Assembly: GCF_900113835.1 (NCBI RefSeq)
Contig: NZ_FOQV01000001.1
Location: 248,001 to 312,000, forward strand
DNA: 64,000 nt
Source of the DNA: Allobosea sp. OK403
GTDB taxonomy: Bacteria > Pseudomonadota > Alphaproteobacteria > Rhizobiales > Beijerinckiaceae
Reading direction: 5' to 3'
Below the pieces are notes generated by a model. The model worked only from the letters and a program-made list of their open reading frames with translations, did no database searches and was not told the DNA's origin. Positions 19,551-26,766 of this stretch are shown one piece after another (positions within the stretch are counted from its first letter, which is position 1; the number at the start of each line of letters is the position of its first letter). The position numbers were made by a program, and so were the translations under genes.

Positions 19551-19656
19551 CCGATCAGGTCGGATCGACCTGATCGGCTAACGCGCGCTCTACCTCATTA
19601 TTTTATCGCATTTTCTTCACGCGAACCGGTGTCCACTTCGCTCGAAAATGCTCTAG
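19551..19656 (-). repeat. Core-plus-palindrome intergenic repeat, copy 1
   Basis: A palindrome with perfect 12-bp arms (19551-19562 and 19566-19577, CCGATCAGGTCG) is followed by the conserved core in reverse orientation (19595-19656), which ends at GCTCTAG and contains CACGCGAACCGGTGTCCACT. The palindrome arm shares CCGATCAGGT with the elements at 3624-3724. Confidence 0.85.
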
Positions 19657-19662
19657 CGTCGA

Positions 19663-20148
19663 TCAGGTGACGGGCGGCTCTTCTTTCGGGTGCGGCCTGT
19701 CGACTTCGCGGCGGTGCGAGGAGGCGCCGCGTCGCCTGTCGGAGCGACCCGCAGCGCCGGATTTGTGCAACGGCACCAATGTGGCGAGGACCGGGCTGGG
19801 ATAGTGTTCCAGCGTCGAGCCTGTGGCCGCATCGACACCCATTCCGACGAGTCCGCCGATCAGGACGTTGCCGGCAAAACCGGCTGCGCCGGCTCCTGCG
19901 ACGCGTGTCGCAACCGGGATCTGCATGTCTTCATAGCCACGCTTGCTGAAACTGACGGTGAACTCGGCTTTGCGGCTGACCTCCCAGGTGCAGGGTGTCG
20001 CCGGACAGGCATGTCCGAGCGATGTCCGAGCCTCGGCTTCGGGCGGTATGCTGTTGACGGTGATTTGATCGGTCGTGCCGCGCGTTACGGTCGCGCAACC
20101 ACCCAGGGCGCCCGCGATCGCGGCCACCACGAAAATTCGGAAATTCAA
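19663..20148 (-). CDS. Putative lipoprotein, PEGA-like
   Basis: 161 residues. The signal peptide ends in the lipobox LGGC (C18), followed by ATVTRGTTDQITVNSIPPEA, a pattern seen in small lipoproteins with a PEGA-like beta domain. A glycine-rich hydrophobic stretch at about 83-108 (GAGAAGFAGNVLIGGLVGMG) could insert in a membrane. The C-terminus after about 130 is basic and poorly constrained. No function can be assigned. Confidence 0.65.
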   Translation of the reverse strand: MNFRIFVVAAIAGALGGCATVTRGTTDQITVNSIPPEAEARTSLGHACPATPCTWEVSRKAEFTVSFSKRGYEDMQIPVATRVAGAGAAGFAGNVLIGGLVGMGVDAATGSTLEHYPSPVLATLVPLHKSGAAGRSDRRRGASSHRREVDRPHPKEEPPVT

Positions 20149-20284
20149 TGTTTTAGCCCCCAGCCAGTAATGCGGGCTGGCCTAACGTCATCGCCGCCGG
20201 GCGACAACCTCTCCGTGTAAAGAAGCTGTGTTTATCGCGCATAAGGCCATGCCGTGGCGTCGGCTTGATATTCGGAGGCCGCGC

Positions 20285-20290
20285 TATAGA
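20285..20290 (+). promoter_or_regulatory. -10 element of the sugE promoter
   Basis: TATAGA lies 6 bp before the first riboswitch stem, so transcription would begin at or just before the aptamer. No convincing -35 hexamer at ideal spacing was found. Confidence 0.45.
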
Positions 20291-20292
20291 TC

Positions 20293-20366
20293 GGTGCCGA
20301 GGACGACCTCGGCGAAAGCCTCTCCCATCATCAGGCGTGGACGACCTCGCCCTTTCTGCACAGGAG
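20293..20366 (+). promoter_or_regulatory. Guanidine-II (mini-ykkC) riboswitch
   Basis: Two successive hairpins each carry an ACGA loop. P1 is GCCGAGG-ACGA-CCTCGGC (20296-20313) and P2 is GGCGTGG-ACGA-CCTCGCC (20334-20351, one T-T mismatch), with a 20-nt linker. The ribosome site AGGAG (20362-20366) follows 10 nt after P2 and the SMR exporter starts at 20374. Paired short stems with ACGR loops just upstream of a ribosome site are the definition of the guanidine-II class, which turns on guanidinium exporters. Stem pairing, loop identity and gene context all agree. Confidence 0.92.
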
Positions 20367-20373
20367 CGCCATT

Positions 20374-20688
20374 GTGGCTTGGCTCTATCTCTTCGTCGCG
20401 GGCCTGTTCGAAGTCGGCTGGGCGATTGGTCTCAAATACACGCAAGGCTTCACGCGGCTGGTTCCCAGCGTGCTGACGCTCGCCAGCATGGTGGTGAGCC
20501 TGGGCCTGCTCGGGCTTGCGCTGAAGAGCCTGCCGCTCGGCACGGCCTATGCGATCTGGACCGGTGTCGGCACGATCGGCACGGCCGTGCTCGGCATCGT
20601 CCTCCTGGGCGAGCCGGCGGGCGCGCTGCGTCTTGCCTGCATCGGCCTGATCGTCGCGGGCATCGTCGGCCTGAAGCTCATCTCCTGA
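20374..20688 (+). CDS. sugE: SMR guanidinium exporter SugE/Gdx
   Basis: 104 residues, four membrane helices, GTG start. The essential glutamate is E13 in [13 protein letters not shown], and [17 protein letters not shown] is the helix-3 signature of the SugE/Gdx branch rather than the EmrE branch. Gdx proteins export guanidinium in exchange for protons. The guanidine-II riboswitch directly upstream strongly supports that assignment over generic quaternary-ammonium export. Confidence 0.95.
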   Translation: MAWLYLFVAGLFEVGWAIGLKYTQGFTRLVPSVLTLASMVVSLGLLGLALKSLPLGTAYAIWTGVGTIGTAVLGIVLLGEPAGALRLACIGLIVAGIVGLKLIS

Positions 20689-20752
20689 ACGGATGCGGCC
20701 CGGGCCGGCGAGCGCACAGGCGTTGATGGCCTCATCAGCGCCTGTGCAACGA

Positions 20753-20923
20753 TCAGCGCCTGTGGAAGGCCTGGGGCCAATAGCCGCCACGCTCCAGCGC
20801 GACAATCAGCACAATGATGAGGAGCGTCACTGCCAAGGTCACGAGCTTGGCGTTCCAGGGCGTGCCGCGGCCGATCAGCCAGATCAAGGTCATGCCGATC
20901 AGGAGAGGGATGATCATGTCCAT
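20753..20923 (-). CDS. Small two-helix membrane protein
   Basis: 56 codons from ATG 20923 to TGA 20755-20753, preceded by GGAG at suitable distance. It reads MDMIIPLLIGMTLIWLIG, then RGTPWNAK, then a second hydrophobic helix LVTLAVTLLIIVLIVAL, and ends RGGYWPQAFHRR. Two hydrophobic helices joined by a short polar turn, with a charged tail, make a chance reading unlikely. It is convergent with sugE. Function unknown. Confidence 0.6.
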   Translation of the reverse strand: MDMIIPLLIGMTLIWLIGRGTPWNAKLVTLAVTLLIIVLIVALERGGYWPQAFHRR

Positions 20924-20934
20924 GGCGATACTCC

Positions 20935-21035
20935 AGAGCGTTTTCGAGCGAAGTGGATACCGGTTAGCGTGAAGAAAACGCGTTAAAACAAAGAGCTAGA
21001 GCAGTTTCCGATCTAATTGGGTCGGAAACTGCTCT
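20935..21035 (+). repeat. Core-plus-palindrome intergenic repeat, copy 2
   Basis: The core runs 20935-20993 (GTTTTCGAGCGAAGTGGATA, CCGGTTAGCGTGAAGAAAA). It is followed by a palindrome with perfect 14-bp arms, AGAGCAGTTTCCGA (20998-21011) and its complement (21022-21035), around a 10-nt centre. It lies downstream of the LysR gene end. Confidence 0.85.
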
Positions 21036-21091
21036 AACCCAGCTGGCGATCGATGAAACCCTGGTGGAGGCGGCGGGCACGCCGCCCGGCC

Positions 21092-22072
21092 TCAACCTTG
21101 CCGGGGCGAGATCGCCTTGTCGCCCTCGATCAGCGGTTTCATCCGGCCGAGCTCGCCGGCGATGAAATCCATGAACAGCCTGACCCTGGGCGAATGCCGC
21201 AGGTCGGGATGGGTCAGGAGCCAGAGATCGGCGGCAAAGCCCGGGTCGGGCGCCGCCAGCCGCGTCAGCCCCGGTCTCGTATCGGCGATGAAGCAGGGCA
21301 CAAAGCCGATGCCGATGCCCGCCTCGACCGCTTCCGCCAGGCCCAGCACGGTGTTGACCTTGTAGACGATACGCTCCGGCGCGACATGCTGGTTCAGATA
21401 GCGCACAGCCTTCAGCGCCGTGAACTGGTCGCCGAGCGAGATCCAGTTGCGGGCCCACAGGCTCTCGATCGAGATATCGGCAGCTTCCGGGAAATCGGCG
21501 ATGCGGCCATAGAGTGCCCAGGCGATGCGGGCGGCACGGCGGCCGACGAGGGTCTCGGGCGGGTTGTCGGTCGCACGGATCGCGACATCCGCGTCGCGCT
21601 TGGACAGGTTCAGCGCCTGGTTGCCGAGCAGGATGTCGAGCCGGATATCGGGGCACTGCCCGAGGAAGGCGGCGAAGACCGGCGTCAGCAGGTCGACCAG
21701 CAGCGTGTCGTTGGTGGTGACGCGCAATTCGCCGGCGGGCTTGATCTCCTGCCCGGCGAGTCGGCGGGCAAAGGCGGTGATGTCCTCGTCGACACGCTCG
21801 GCGAGTGTTGCCATCTCGTCGCCGGCGGGCGTCGCGACATAGCCGCTGCGATGGCGCTCGAACAGCTTGAGGCCGAGTGCCTCCTCGATCTGCCCGAGTC
21901 GGCGGAACACCGTCGAATGGTTCAAGCCGAGCACCGTGGCGGCCGCCGGTAGCGCGCGCGTATCCGCGATCGCCTTGATCAATCGAAAGTCGTCCCAGGC
22001 CAGGGTCTTTGCGGCCGTATTCTTGGCAGTCGTATTCTTGGCGGTCGTGTTCATGCGCGCACTCTCGGACAT
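21092..22072 (-). CDS. LysR family transcriptional regulator
   Basis: 326 residues. The winged helix spans about residues 25-85 (DFRLIKAIADTRALPAAATV then HSTVFRRLGQIEEALG), followed by a substrate-binding domain to about 310. An N-terminal five-residue repeat, NTTAK-NTTAK-NTAAK, encoded by 15-bp units near 22008-22053, precedes the domain and looks like a recent expansion. It lies 73 nt after doxX on the same strand and probably controls the doxX/dioxygenase/hydrolase group. Confidence 0.9.
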   Translation of the reverse strand: MSESARMNTTAKNTTAKNTAAKTLAWDDFRLIKAIADTRALPAAATVLGLNHSTVFRRLGQIEEALGLKLFERHRSGYVATPAGDEMATLAERVDEDITAFARRLAGQEIKPAGELRVTTNDTLLVDLLTPVFAAFLGQCPDIRLDILLGNQALNLSKRDADVAIRATDNPPETLVGRRAARIAWALYGRIADFPEAADISIESLWARNWISLGDQFTALKAVRYLNQHVAPERIVYKVNTVLGLAEAVEAGIGIGFVPCFIADTRPGLTRLAAPDPGFAADLWLLTHPDLRHSPRVRLFMDFIAGELGRMKPLIEGDKAISPRQG

Positions 22073-22145
22073 GGCTTCGCCGCCATCAAGGCGCTGCGGC
22101 CAAGATGACGGCGAAGGAGCGTGGGGTAGACGTCTTGAACGTGGC

Positions 22146-22571
22146 TCAGGCCGTGGCGGTCGCGCCGTTCCAGCTCAGGCGGGCGGGCTTCAGGGCCAGC
22201 GCGCCATCGCCGATCAGGCCATGGGCCAGCGCGGCCAGCGCCAGGAAGGCGGGATATTCCCAGCCGCCATTGGGGGCGTTGAAGACCCAGCCATTGGGGG
22301 CATGGACCATCAGGGCACCGAGCAGGACCGGCAGCAGCAGGATCGAGACATAGCGGCCATAGAAGCCGGTCAGGATGGCGAGGCCGCCGAAAAGCTCGGC
22401 CAGCATGATCGGCCAGGCGAGGAAGGCGGGCAGGCCGACCTGGCCGAGGAAGCCGGCGAAGCCTGCCGGAGTGAAGATCACGAGCTTGAGATAGGCGTGA
22501 GCGATGAACATCAGGCCGAGCGCGATGCGCAGGCCGAGAGCACCATAGGGAGCGAGGCGGTTGTCGATCAT
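22146..22571 (-). CDS. DoxX family membrane protein
   Basis: 141 residues with four hydrophobic helices. LRIALGLMFIAHAYLKLVIFT and the later PIMLAELFGGLAILTGFYGR are typical of DoxX-like quinol/redox membrane proteins. ATG 22571 follows GGAGAT. The frame is open much further upstream but the domain starts here. It is divergent from the MhqO-like dioxygenase, an arrangement found in quinone-responsive clusters. Confidence 0.88.
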   Translation of the reverse strand: MIDNRLAPYGALGLRIALGLMFIAHAYLKLVIFTPAGFAGFLGQVGLPAFLAWPIMLAELFGGLAILTGFYGRYVSILLLPVLLGALMVHAPNGWVFNAPNGGWEYPAFLALAALAHGLIGDGALALKPARLSWNGATATA

Positions 22572-22632
22572 GGGGGCAATCTCCGATGGGGCCGGGCTGG
22601 CCTCTGCCCAAAAGATTGACCCGGCCGGTTCG

Positions 22633-22678
22633 CAATGCAAATTGTGAGATACCAAGATCGACATTGCGACAGTGCAAT
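22633..22678. promoter_or_regulatory. LysR-type binding sites between doxX and the dioxygenase
   Basis: ATTGC-N6-GCAAT at 22663-22678 fits the T-N11-A rule of LysR operators, and a second dyad CAAT-GCAA-ATTG sits at 22633-22644, about three helical turns away. Both lie in the shared 198-bp divergent spacer. Confidence 0.5.
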
Positions 22679-22769
22679 CTATTCGCCCTGGCGCTTTGAG
22701 CTCGCCCGACCAATCTTTGGAGCCAACGGAGCACCCGCTCCTCGGCCCGTTTTGGGAGGAGTTGTCATC

Positions 22770-23702
22770 ATGCAGATCAACGGCATCCACCACGTCACCG
22801 CGATTTCCGGCCCGGCGCGCCGCAATCTCGACTTCTATGGTCGGGTGCTCGGCCTGCGCCTGGTCAAGAAGACCGTCAATTTCGACGATCCCGGCACCTA
22901 TCACCTCTATTACGGCGATGTAGCCGGTGCGCCCGGCACCATCCTGACCTTCTTCCCCTGGGAGCATGCCGCGCCCGGCAGGCTCGGTGTCGGCGAGACG
23001 CAGGAGACGGTGTTCCGGGTTCCCGAAGGCGCGATCGGCTATTGGGCGCATCGCTTCATTGAACACGGTGTGCCCCATGATGTGCCGGTGAAGCGCTTCG
23101 GTGAGAGCGTGCTGGCCTTCCGCGATCCCGACGGGATGCGGCTGGCGCTGGTCGGTCTGCCCGGTATCGAGCGTGAGGCGGCCTGGGACGGCGGCGATGT
23201 TCCAGCCGAACATGCGATCCGCGGTTTCCATAGCGTCAGCCTGCTGCTCGAAGACGCTGCGCCCACCGCCGCGATCCTGGGCGACGTGCTCGGATTCAAG
23301 GAGATCGGGCGTGAGGACACGCTGATCCGCTACCGGGCGGAGGGCGCGGCCCTTGGCACGATCGTGGATCTGCGGGTCGCCGGCGGCTTCCTGCCGGCCC
23401 GGCAGGGTGCAGGCTCGGTCCACCATGTCGCCTTCCGCGCCGCAGACGATGCAGCGCAGGAGGAAATGGTGCGCCGCCTCGCGGAGAACCATGGCATCCG
23501 CACGACCGAGCAGCGGGACCGGAACTATTTCCGCTCCGTCTACTTCCGCGAGCCCGGTCGCGTTCTCTTCGAGATCGCGACCGATGCGCCAGGCTTTGCC
23601 GTCGACGAACCGGCGGCGACGCTCGGCCAGGCGCTGAAGCTCCCCGCCGGGCTCGAGACGCAGCGGGCGCGCATCGAGGCGCTGCTGCCGGAACTCGGCT
23701 GA
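22770..23702 (+). CDS. Ring-cleaving dioxygenase, MhqO-like
   Basis: 310 residues, two glyoxalase-type (VOC) modules. INGIHHVTAISGPARRNLDF holds the first metal histidine, VHHVAFRA the second and LFEIATD the glutamate. MhqO-type enzymes open hydroquinone or catechol rings in quinone detoxification. GGGAGGA precedes ATG 22770. A hydrolase of the MhqD type follows, after a 166-nt gap of tandem hairpins, and DoxX is divergent. Confidence 0.9.
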   Translation: MQINGIHHVTAISGPARRNLDFYGRVLGLRLVKKTVNFDDPGTYHLYYGDVAGAPGTILTFFPWEHAAPGRLGVGETQETVFRVPEGAIGYWAHRFIEHGVPHDVPVKRFGESVLAFRDPDGMRLALVGLPGIEREAAWDGGDVPAEHAIRGFHSVSLLLEDAAPTAAILGDVLGFKEIGREDTLIRYRAEGAALGTIVDLRVAGGFLPARQGAGSVHHVAFRAADDAAQEEMVRRLAENHGIRTTEQRDRNYFRSVYFREPGRVLFEIATDAPGFAVDEPAATLGQALKLPAGLETQRARIEALLPELG

Positions 23703-23837
23703 GATCGCACCGCCCTGCCGGGCCTTCGAGCCGGGCAGGCAACTCGGCTGGCATCATGCCGCCCTGCCTGGCTTTCGAGCCGGGCAGGCAACTCGGCTGA
23801 CACCATGCCGCCCTGCCTGGCTTTCGAGCCGGGCAGG
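23692..23837 (+). repeat. Three tandem 49-bp units, each with a TTCG-loop hairpin
   Basis: Units begin at 23692, 23741 and 23790 with AACTCGGCTG. The first unit includes the last codons and stop of the dioxygenase gene. Each has CCTGCC..GGCT-TTCG-AGCC..GGCAGG: 11-bp stems with one T-G pair in units 2 and 3 and two mismatches in unit 1. The array fills the gap before the hydrolase start. Confidence 0.9.
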
Positions 23838-23868
23838 GCGGGCCACGCCGCTTACAAATAGGAGAACC

Positions 23869-24492
23869 ATGATGGACGCTGTCGCGACCACGGATTTCAT
23901 TCACGTCTTCGAGCCGGGCACTGAGGCATCGCGCCCGCCGCTGCTGCTGCTCCATGGCACAGGCGGCAATGAGCACGACCTGCTGCCGCTCGGGCGCATG
24001 GTCGCGCCCGGCGCGAGCCTGCTCTCGCCGCGCGGCAAGGTCTTGGAAGGGGCGATGCCGCGCTTCTTCCGGCGCTTGGCGGAGGGCGTCTTCGACGAGG
24101 CCGACCTCACCGCGCGCACGCATGAGCTGGCGGATTTCGTCGCGGAAGCCCGCAAGCGCTACGATCTGCCGGCGCCGGTTGCGCTCGGCTTCTCCAATGG
24201 CGCCAACATTGCGGCCAGCCTCTTGCTGCTGCGCCCGGAGGTTCTGGCCGGAGCTGCGCTGGTTCGCGCCATGTCGCCTTTCCGGAAGCCGCCCAAAGCC
24301 GATCTCGCCGGCAAGCGGGTTCTGATCCTGTCGGGTGCGCTCGATCCGATCATTCCAGCCGAGGATGCGGAGCGCCTGGCGCAAACCCTGTCTGCAGGCG
24401 GAGCGCTGGTCGACCACCGCATCTTGCCGACGGGCCATGGCCTGTCGCAAGGCGATGTCGGCCTGCTGCGGGGCTGGCTGGATCAGGCTTGA
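23869..24492 (+). CDS. Phospholipase/carboxylesterase, MhqD-like
   Basis: 207 residues, alpha/beta hydrolase. The oxyanion loop LLLLHGTGGNEHDLLPL, nucleophile elbow GFSNGAN, acid SGALDPIIP and histidine GHGLSQGD are visible. Proteins of this type follow MhqO in quinone-resistance clusters, although their substrate is not known. GGAGAA precedes the ATG pair. Confidence 0.9.
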   Translation: MMDAVATTDFIHVFEPGTEASRPPLLLLHGTGGNEHDLLPLGRMVAPGASLLSPRGKVLEGAMPRFFRRLAEGVFDEADLTARTHELADFVAEARKRYDLPAPVALGFSNGANIAASLLLLRPEVLAGAALVRAMSPFRKPPKADLAGKRVLILSGALDPIIPAEDAERLAQTLSAGGALVDHRILPTGHGLSQGDVGLLRGWLDQA

Positions 24493-24500
24493 GATTCAGG

Positions 24501-24760
24501 AGGTTGTTAGGGCCTCTGGGGCGGATTTGATGAGGTCAAAACGGTGGAGATGGGAGGAGCATTGCGCGGGCGATACCATCGGTATCGGCAAGCGATGCGA
24601 CGCTGCAGCTCCGCCGTTTTCACCTCACCCGCAGGGCGCGGCGCTTTTGCGCGACTGCGGCGTCGTTCTTCGTAGCAAACCGGAAGGTTTGCGTCCTCGA
24701 ACTCCTGGCATTCGCGCAAAATCACCGGCGTCAAATCAACCCCAGAGTCCATAACAACCT
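24501..24760. mobile_element. MITE-like element of nested inverted repeats
   Basis: Terminal inverted repeats of 31 bp (24501-24531 and 24730-24760) start AGGTTGTTA and match at 26 positions. Inside lie a second inverted pair (24533-24549 with 24609-24625, 15 of 17), the hairpin CGATACC-ATC-GGTATCG (24571-24587) and the hairpin GCAAACC-GGAA-GGTTTGC (24675-24692). A further 9-bp pair lies just outside (24481-24489, 24763-24771). No reading frame is convincing. A non-autonomous insertion element is the simplest reading; a structured RNA is possible. Confidence 0.55.
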
Positions 24761-24783
24761 CTAGCCTGATCCAGAGTGGGTGC

Positions 24784-25014
24784 TCACGCCTCTGCGGTAG
24801 CCTTGCGCTTGGCGGGCTTGGCCTTCACGACAGGAGGAGCCGGCGGCTCGGCCGCCTGCTTCGCCAGCCTGAGTGCCTTCAGCGCCTCGATCTTCTTGCG
24901 GGAGGCAGCCTCCTCGGCCGCGATCCGCCCGCTCGATTTCTGCTTTTCGCGCGGTGCTTCCTGAACGCTGTGCACGTCGTGCCAGGCGCGTGGTCCGCGA
25001 TCTTCCCCTGCCAT
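24784..25014 (-). CDS. Small basic conserved-type hypothetical protein
   Basis: 76 residues, highly charged, predicted as one long helix: EAPREKQKSSGRIAAEEAAS, then KKIEALKALRLAKQAA, then a Pro/Ala/Lys tail (PPAPPVVKAKPAKRK). Small cytosolic proteins of this composition are common in Rhizobiales genomes. No domain is recognised and the function is unknown. Confidence 0.6.
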   Translation of the reverse strand: MAGEDRGPRAWHDVHSVQEAPREKQKSSGRIAAEEAASRKKIEALKALRLAKQAAEPPAPPVVKAKPAKRKATAEA

Positions 25015-25149
25015 TGCTTCTTCCCCTATGTCACGTCGCGTCCGTCACAGGCAGCCTACGCGTGAAATGGGGCGGATACGAGCCGGGATTATCCGCATGC
25101 TCGGCAAGGCTCCGGGCGATAAGGCACCGGGCGATAAGCCGCCGGGCGA

Positions 25150-25266
25150 TCAATCGAGCAATGGCAGGATGATGATCGTGGCGAAGACGATCACGACAAG
25201 CGCCCGCAGCAGGATGGCGCTCTGACTCGAGACCTGATTTTCCACCGAACGCGAGAAAGCATGCAT
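25150..25266 (-). CDS. Possible single-helix membrane peptide
   Basis: 38 codons from ATG 25266 to TGA 25152-25150. The N-terminus MHAFSRSVENQVSSQ is polar, and SAILLRALVVIVFATIIILP forms one membrane helix, ending LLD. The ribosome site is weak. The 3' end abuts a 15-bp triple repeat (CCGGGCGATAAG units, 25111-25155). Confidence 0.4.
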   Translation of the reverse strand: MHAFSRSVENQVSSQSAILLRALVVIVFATIIILPLLD

Positions 25267-25668
25267 GAGTACATCACCGGCCACGCGACAGCGCTGACGT
25301 TGGGGTAGAGCTGGGGCGAACGCAAGGAAGATTAGCCGGGCTTGTGGATAACTTGCCGGCCAGCGCCGCCAGGTAAGCAGATTTGCCGTTGGAGGCCGCT
25401 GAAAGGGAACCATAGTCGATTGGCGCGCCTTGGGCCGCGGGAGGCGGATTATGCATGGTCGCGCTGGAAGTCCGCGGTTGAAGGCTCGGCGTTTGTCTAT
25501 TCTGAGAGCATTTGCTCAAGACGTACTGTGAAATATGCATTTAGTTTAACCAATCACGCCGAGACGGCTGGCGCTGGCTGACCAAGTTCGGTATGAGTGA
25601 TTACCTCGCCTCAACAAGAAGGCGACAGGTGAAACATTTCAGATTCAAGCAACCTCGGTGTCCGTTCA
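25267..25668. other. Intergenic region without a supported gene
   Basis: Minus-strand and plus-strand frames here lack a ribosome site and recognisable composition. GAGCA-TT-TGCTC at 25507-25518 is a small dyad, and the stretch 25525-25555 is locally AT-rich and could hold the promoter of the secreted-protein gene at 25669. Confidence 0.5.
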
Positions 25669-26211
25669 ATGCAGTTGCGTGCTCGGTCTCTGTTGATTGG
25701 CCTGGTCTCGGCCTTGTCTGCACTCACGGCGTCGCAGGCGCAGGCCGGCTTGCTCGAAATGCTGTTCGGCGCCCCTGTTCCGCAGCGGCAAGAGATTGCG
25801 CCGCTGGAGATGACGATCCGGCCGACGAAGAAGCCGACATCGAAACCGAAGATCCCGCGCGTCTCGATGGACGATGACGGCGATTCCAAGCGGTATCTGC
25901 AGGTCTCGATCGACCCCGTCAGCAATCCCGACTGGTATCTCACCGATCCGACCTTGCGCCGCGGTGACATCGTTGTCCTGCCGAACAAGGTGCTGGTCTA
26001 CGCCGGCGGCAGGACCTCGCGGCGATTGGCGGATTTCGACGATCTGCAGGGAACGCGGCTGGTGTCGAGCCGGGATCGCGAACGCATCAAGCTCCTGACC
26101 GAATTCTCCGGCCGGGCGATGCCGAAATTCAAGATCGTGCCCGAGTTCGTCAGCACGCCGGCCTCCCTGAGCGCCCAGGCCGAGCGCAAGGTCAACGTCA
26201 TTATGCCGTAG
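25669..26211 (+). CDS. Secreted hypothetical protein
   Basis: 180 residues. The signal peptide runs to about residue 26 (LLIGLVSALSALTASQAQA), then a proline/lysine-rich linker (RPTKKPTSKPKIPRV) and a small folded domain (SNPDWYLTDPTLRRGDIVVL, then VYAGGRTSRRLADFDDL). Such exported proteins recur in Rhizobiales. No catalytic motif is seen; a periplasmic location is inferred. Confidence 0.7.
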   Translation: MQLRARSLLIGLVSALSALTASQAQAGLLEMLFGAPVPQRQEIAPLEMTIRPTKKPTSKPKIPRVSMDDDGDSKRYLQVSIDPVSNPDWYLTDPTLRRGDIVVLPNKVLVYAGGRTSRRLADFDDLQGTRLVSSRDRERIKLLTEFSGRAMPKFKIVPEFVSTPASLSAQAERKVNVIMP

Positions 26212-26482
26212 GCGCGATCCCGGCTGGGTGTTGCCGCCTGGGCTGGGGCATCGCGGCGCTCAGGCGATTCCCGGTGTCCTTGGAATCACCGCTTATGCGG
26301 TTTGTCCGGAATAAGGGTGCGTTTCAGAGACAAGATGAGCGAGCTGGGGGGAGCAGAAGCGCCCAGCGCCATCCTGCCGGTCTCTCTGTCGCGAAGCTTG
26401 GGGAGTGGCCGCCTGGCAGGCGATCTGGCCGATAGCGCGCAGGGCGGCGGTCGGCTGCGATTTCATCGACAGTAGAGAAAAA

Positions 26483-26560
26483 TGGTCGGAGCGAGAGGAT
26501 TCGAACCTCCGACCCCTTGTCCCCCAGACAAGTGCGCTAACCGGGCTGCGCTACGCTCCG
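26483..26560 (-). tRNA. tRNA-Pro (anticodon GGG)
   Basis: A full cloverleaf: acceptor CGGAGCG/CGCTCCG, D-arm GCGC/GCGC, anticodon stem CTTGT/ACAAG with loop CTGGGGG (anticodon GGG), T-arm GGAGG/CCTCT with loop TTCGAAT, discriminator A and encoded CCA at 26485-26483. A T-run follows on the transcribed strand. Length 78 nt with CCA. Confidence 0.97.
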
Positions 26561-26766
26561 ACGGCTCGGCTTATAGTGTCGCGTTGCCGTGGATGCAATG
26601 CGCTTCGACACATTGTCGGTGACTCCGTGAAAGGAGCGTTTGATTGCCCCGAAGCGAGACGTGGCGGCGGGGTGGCTGTTAACCCTCGATTAAGGCTTTG
26701 GTTGCGGGCCGGGGCCTGTTTCCGCATCGTATCGCTGGGACGGGGGTCCTTCGGGCGGAGATGACC

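Noticed and set aside
23692-23837. A CRISPR-like array
   Set aside because: The repeats are contiguous 49-bp units without unique spacers and no cas genes are near.
24501-24760. A retron msr/msd locus
   Set aside because: Nested hairpins are present but no reverse transcriptase gene is nearby.
25028-25225. A 65-codon plus-strand frame containing a PGDKAPGDK repeat
   Set aside because: The repeat arises from a 15-bp DNA tandem; the rest has no support and overlaps a likelier minus-strand peptide.
25274-25540. An 88-codon minus-strand frame
   Set aside because: No ribosome site or recognised composition beyond chance.
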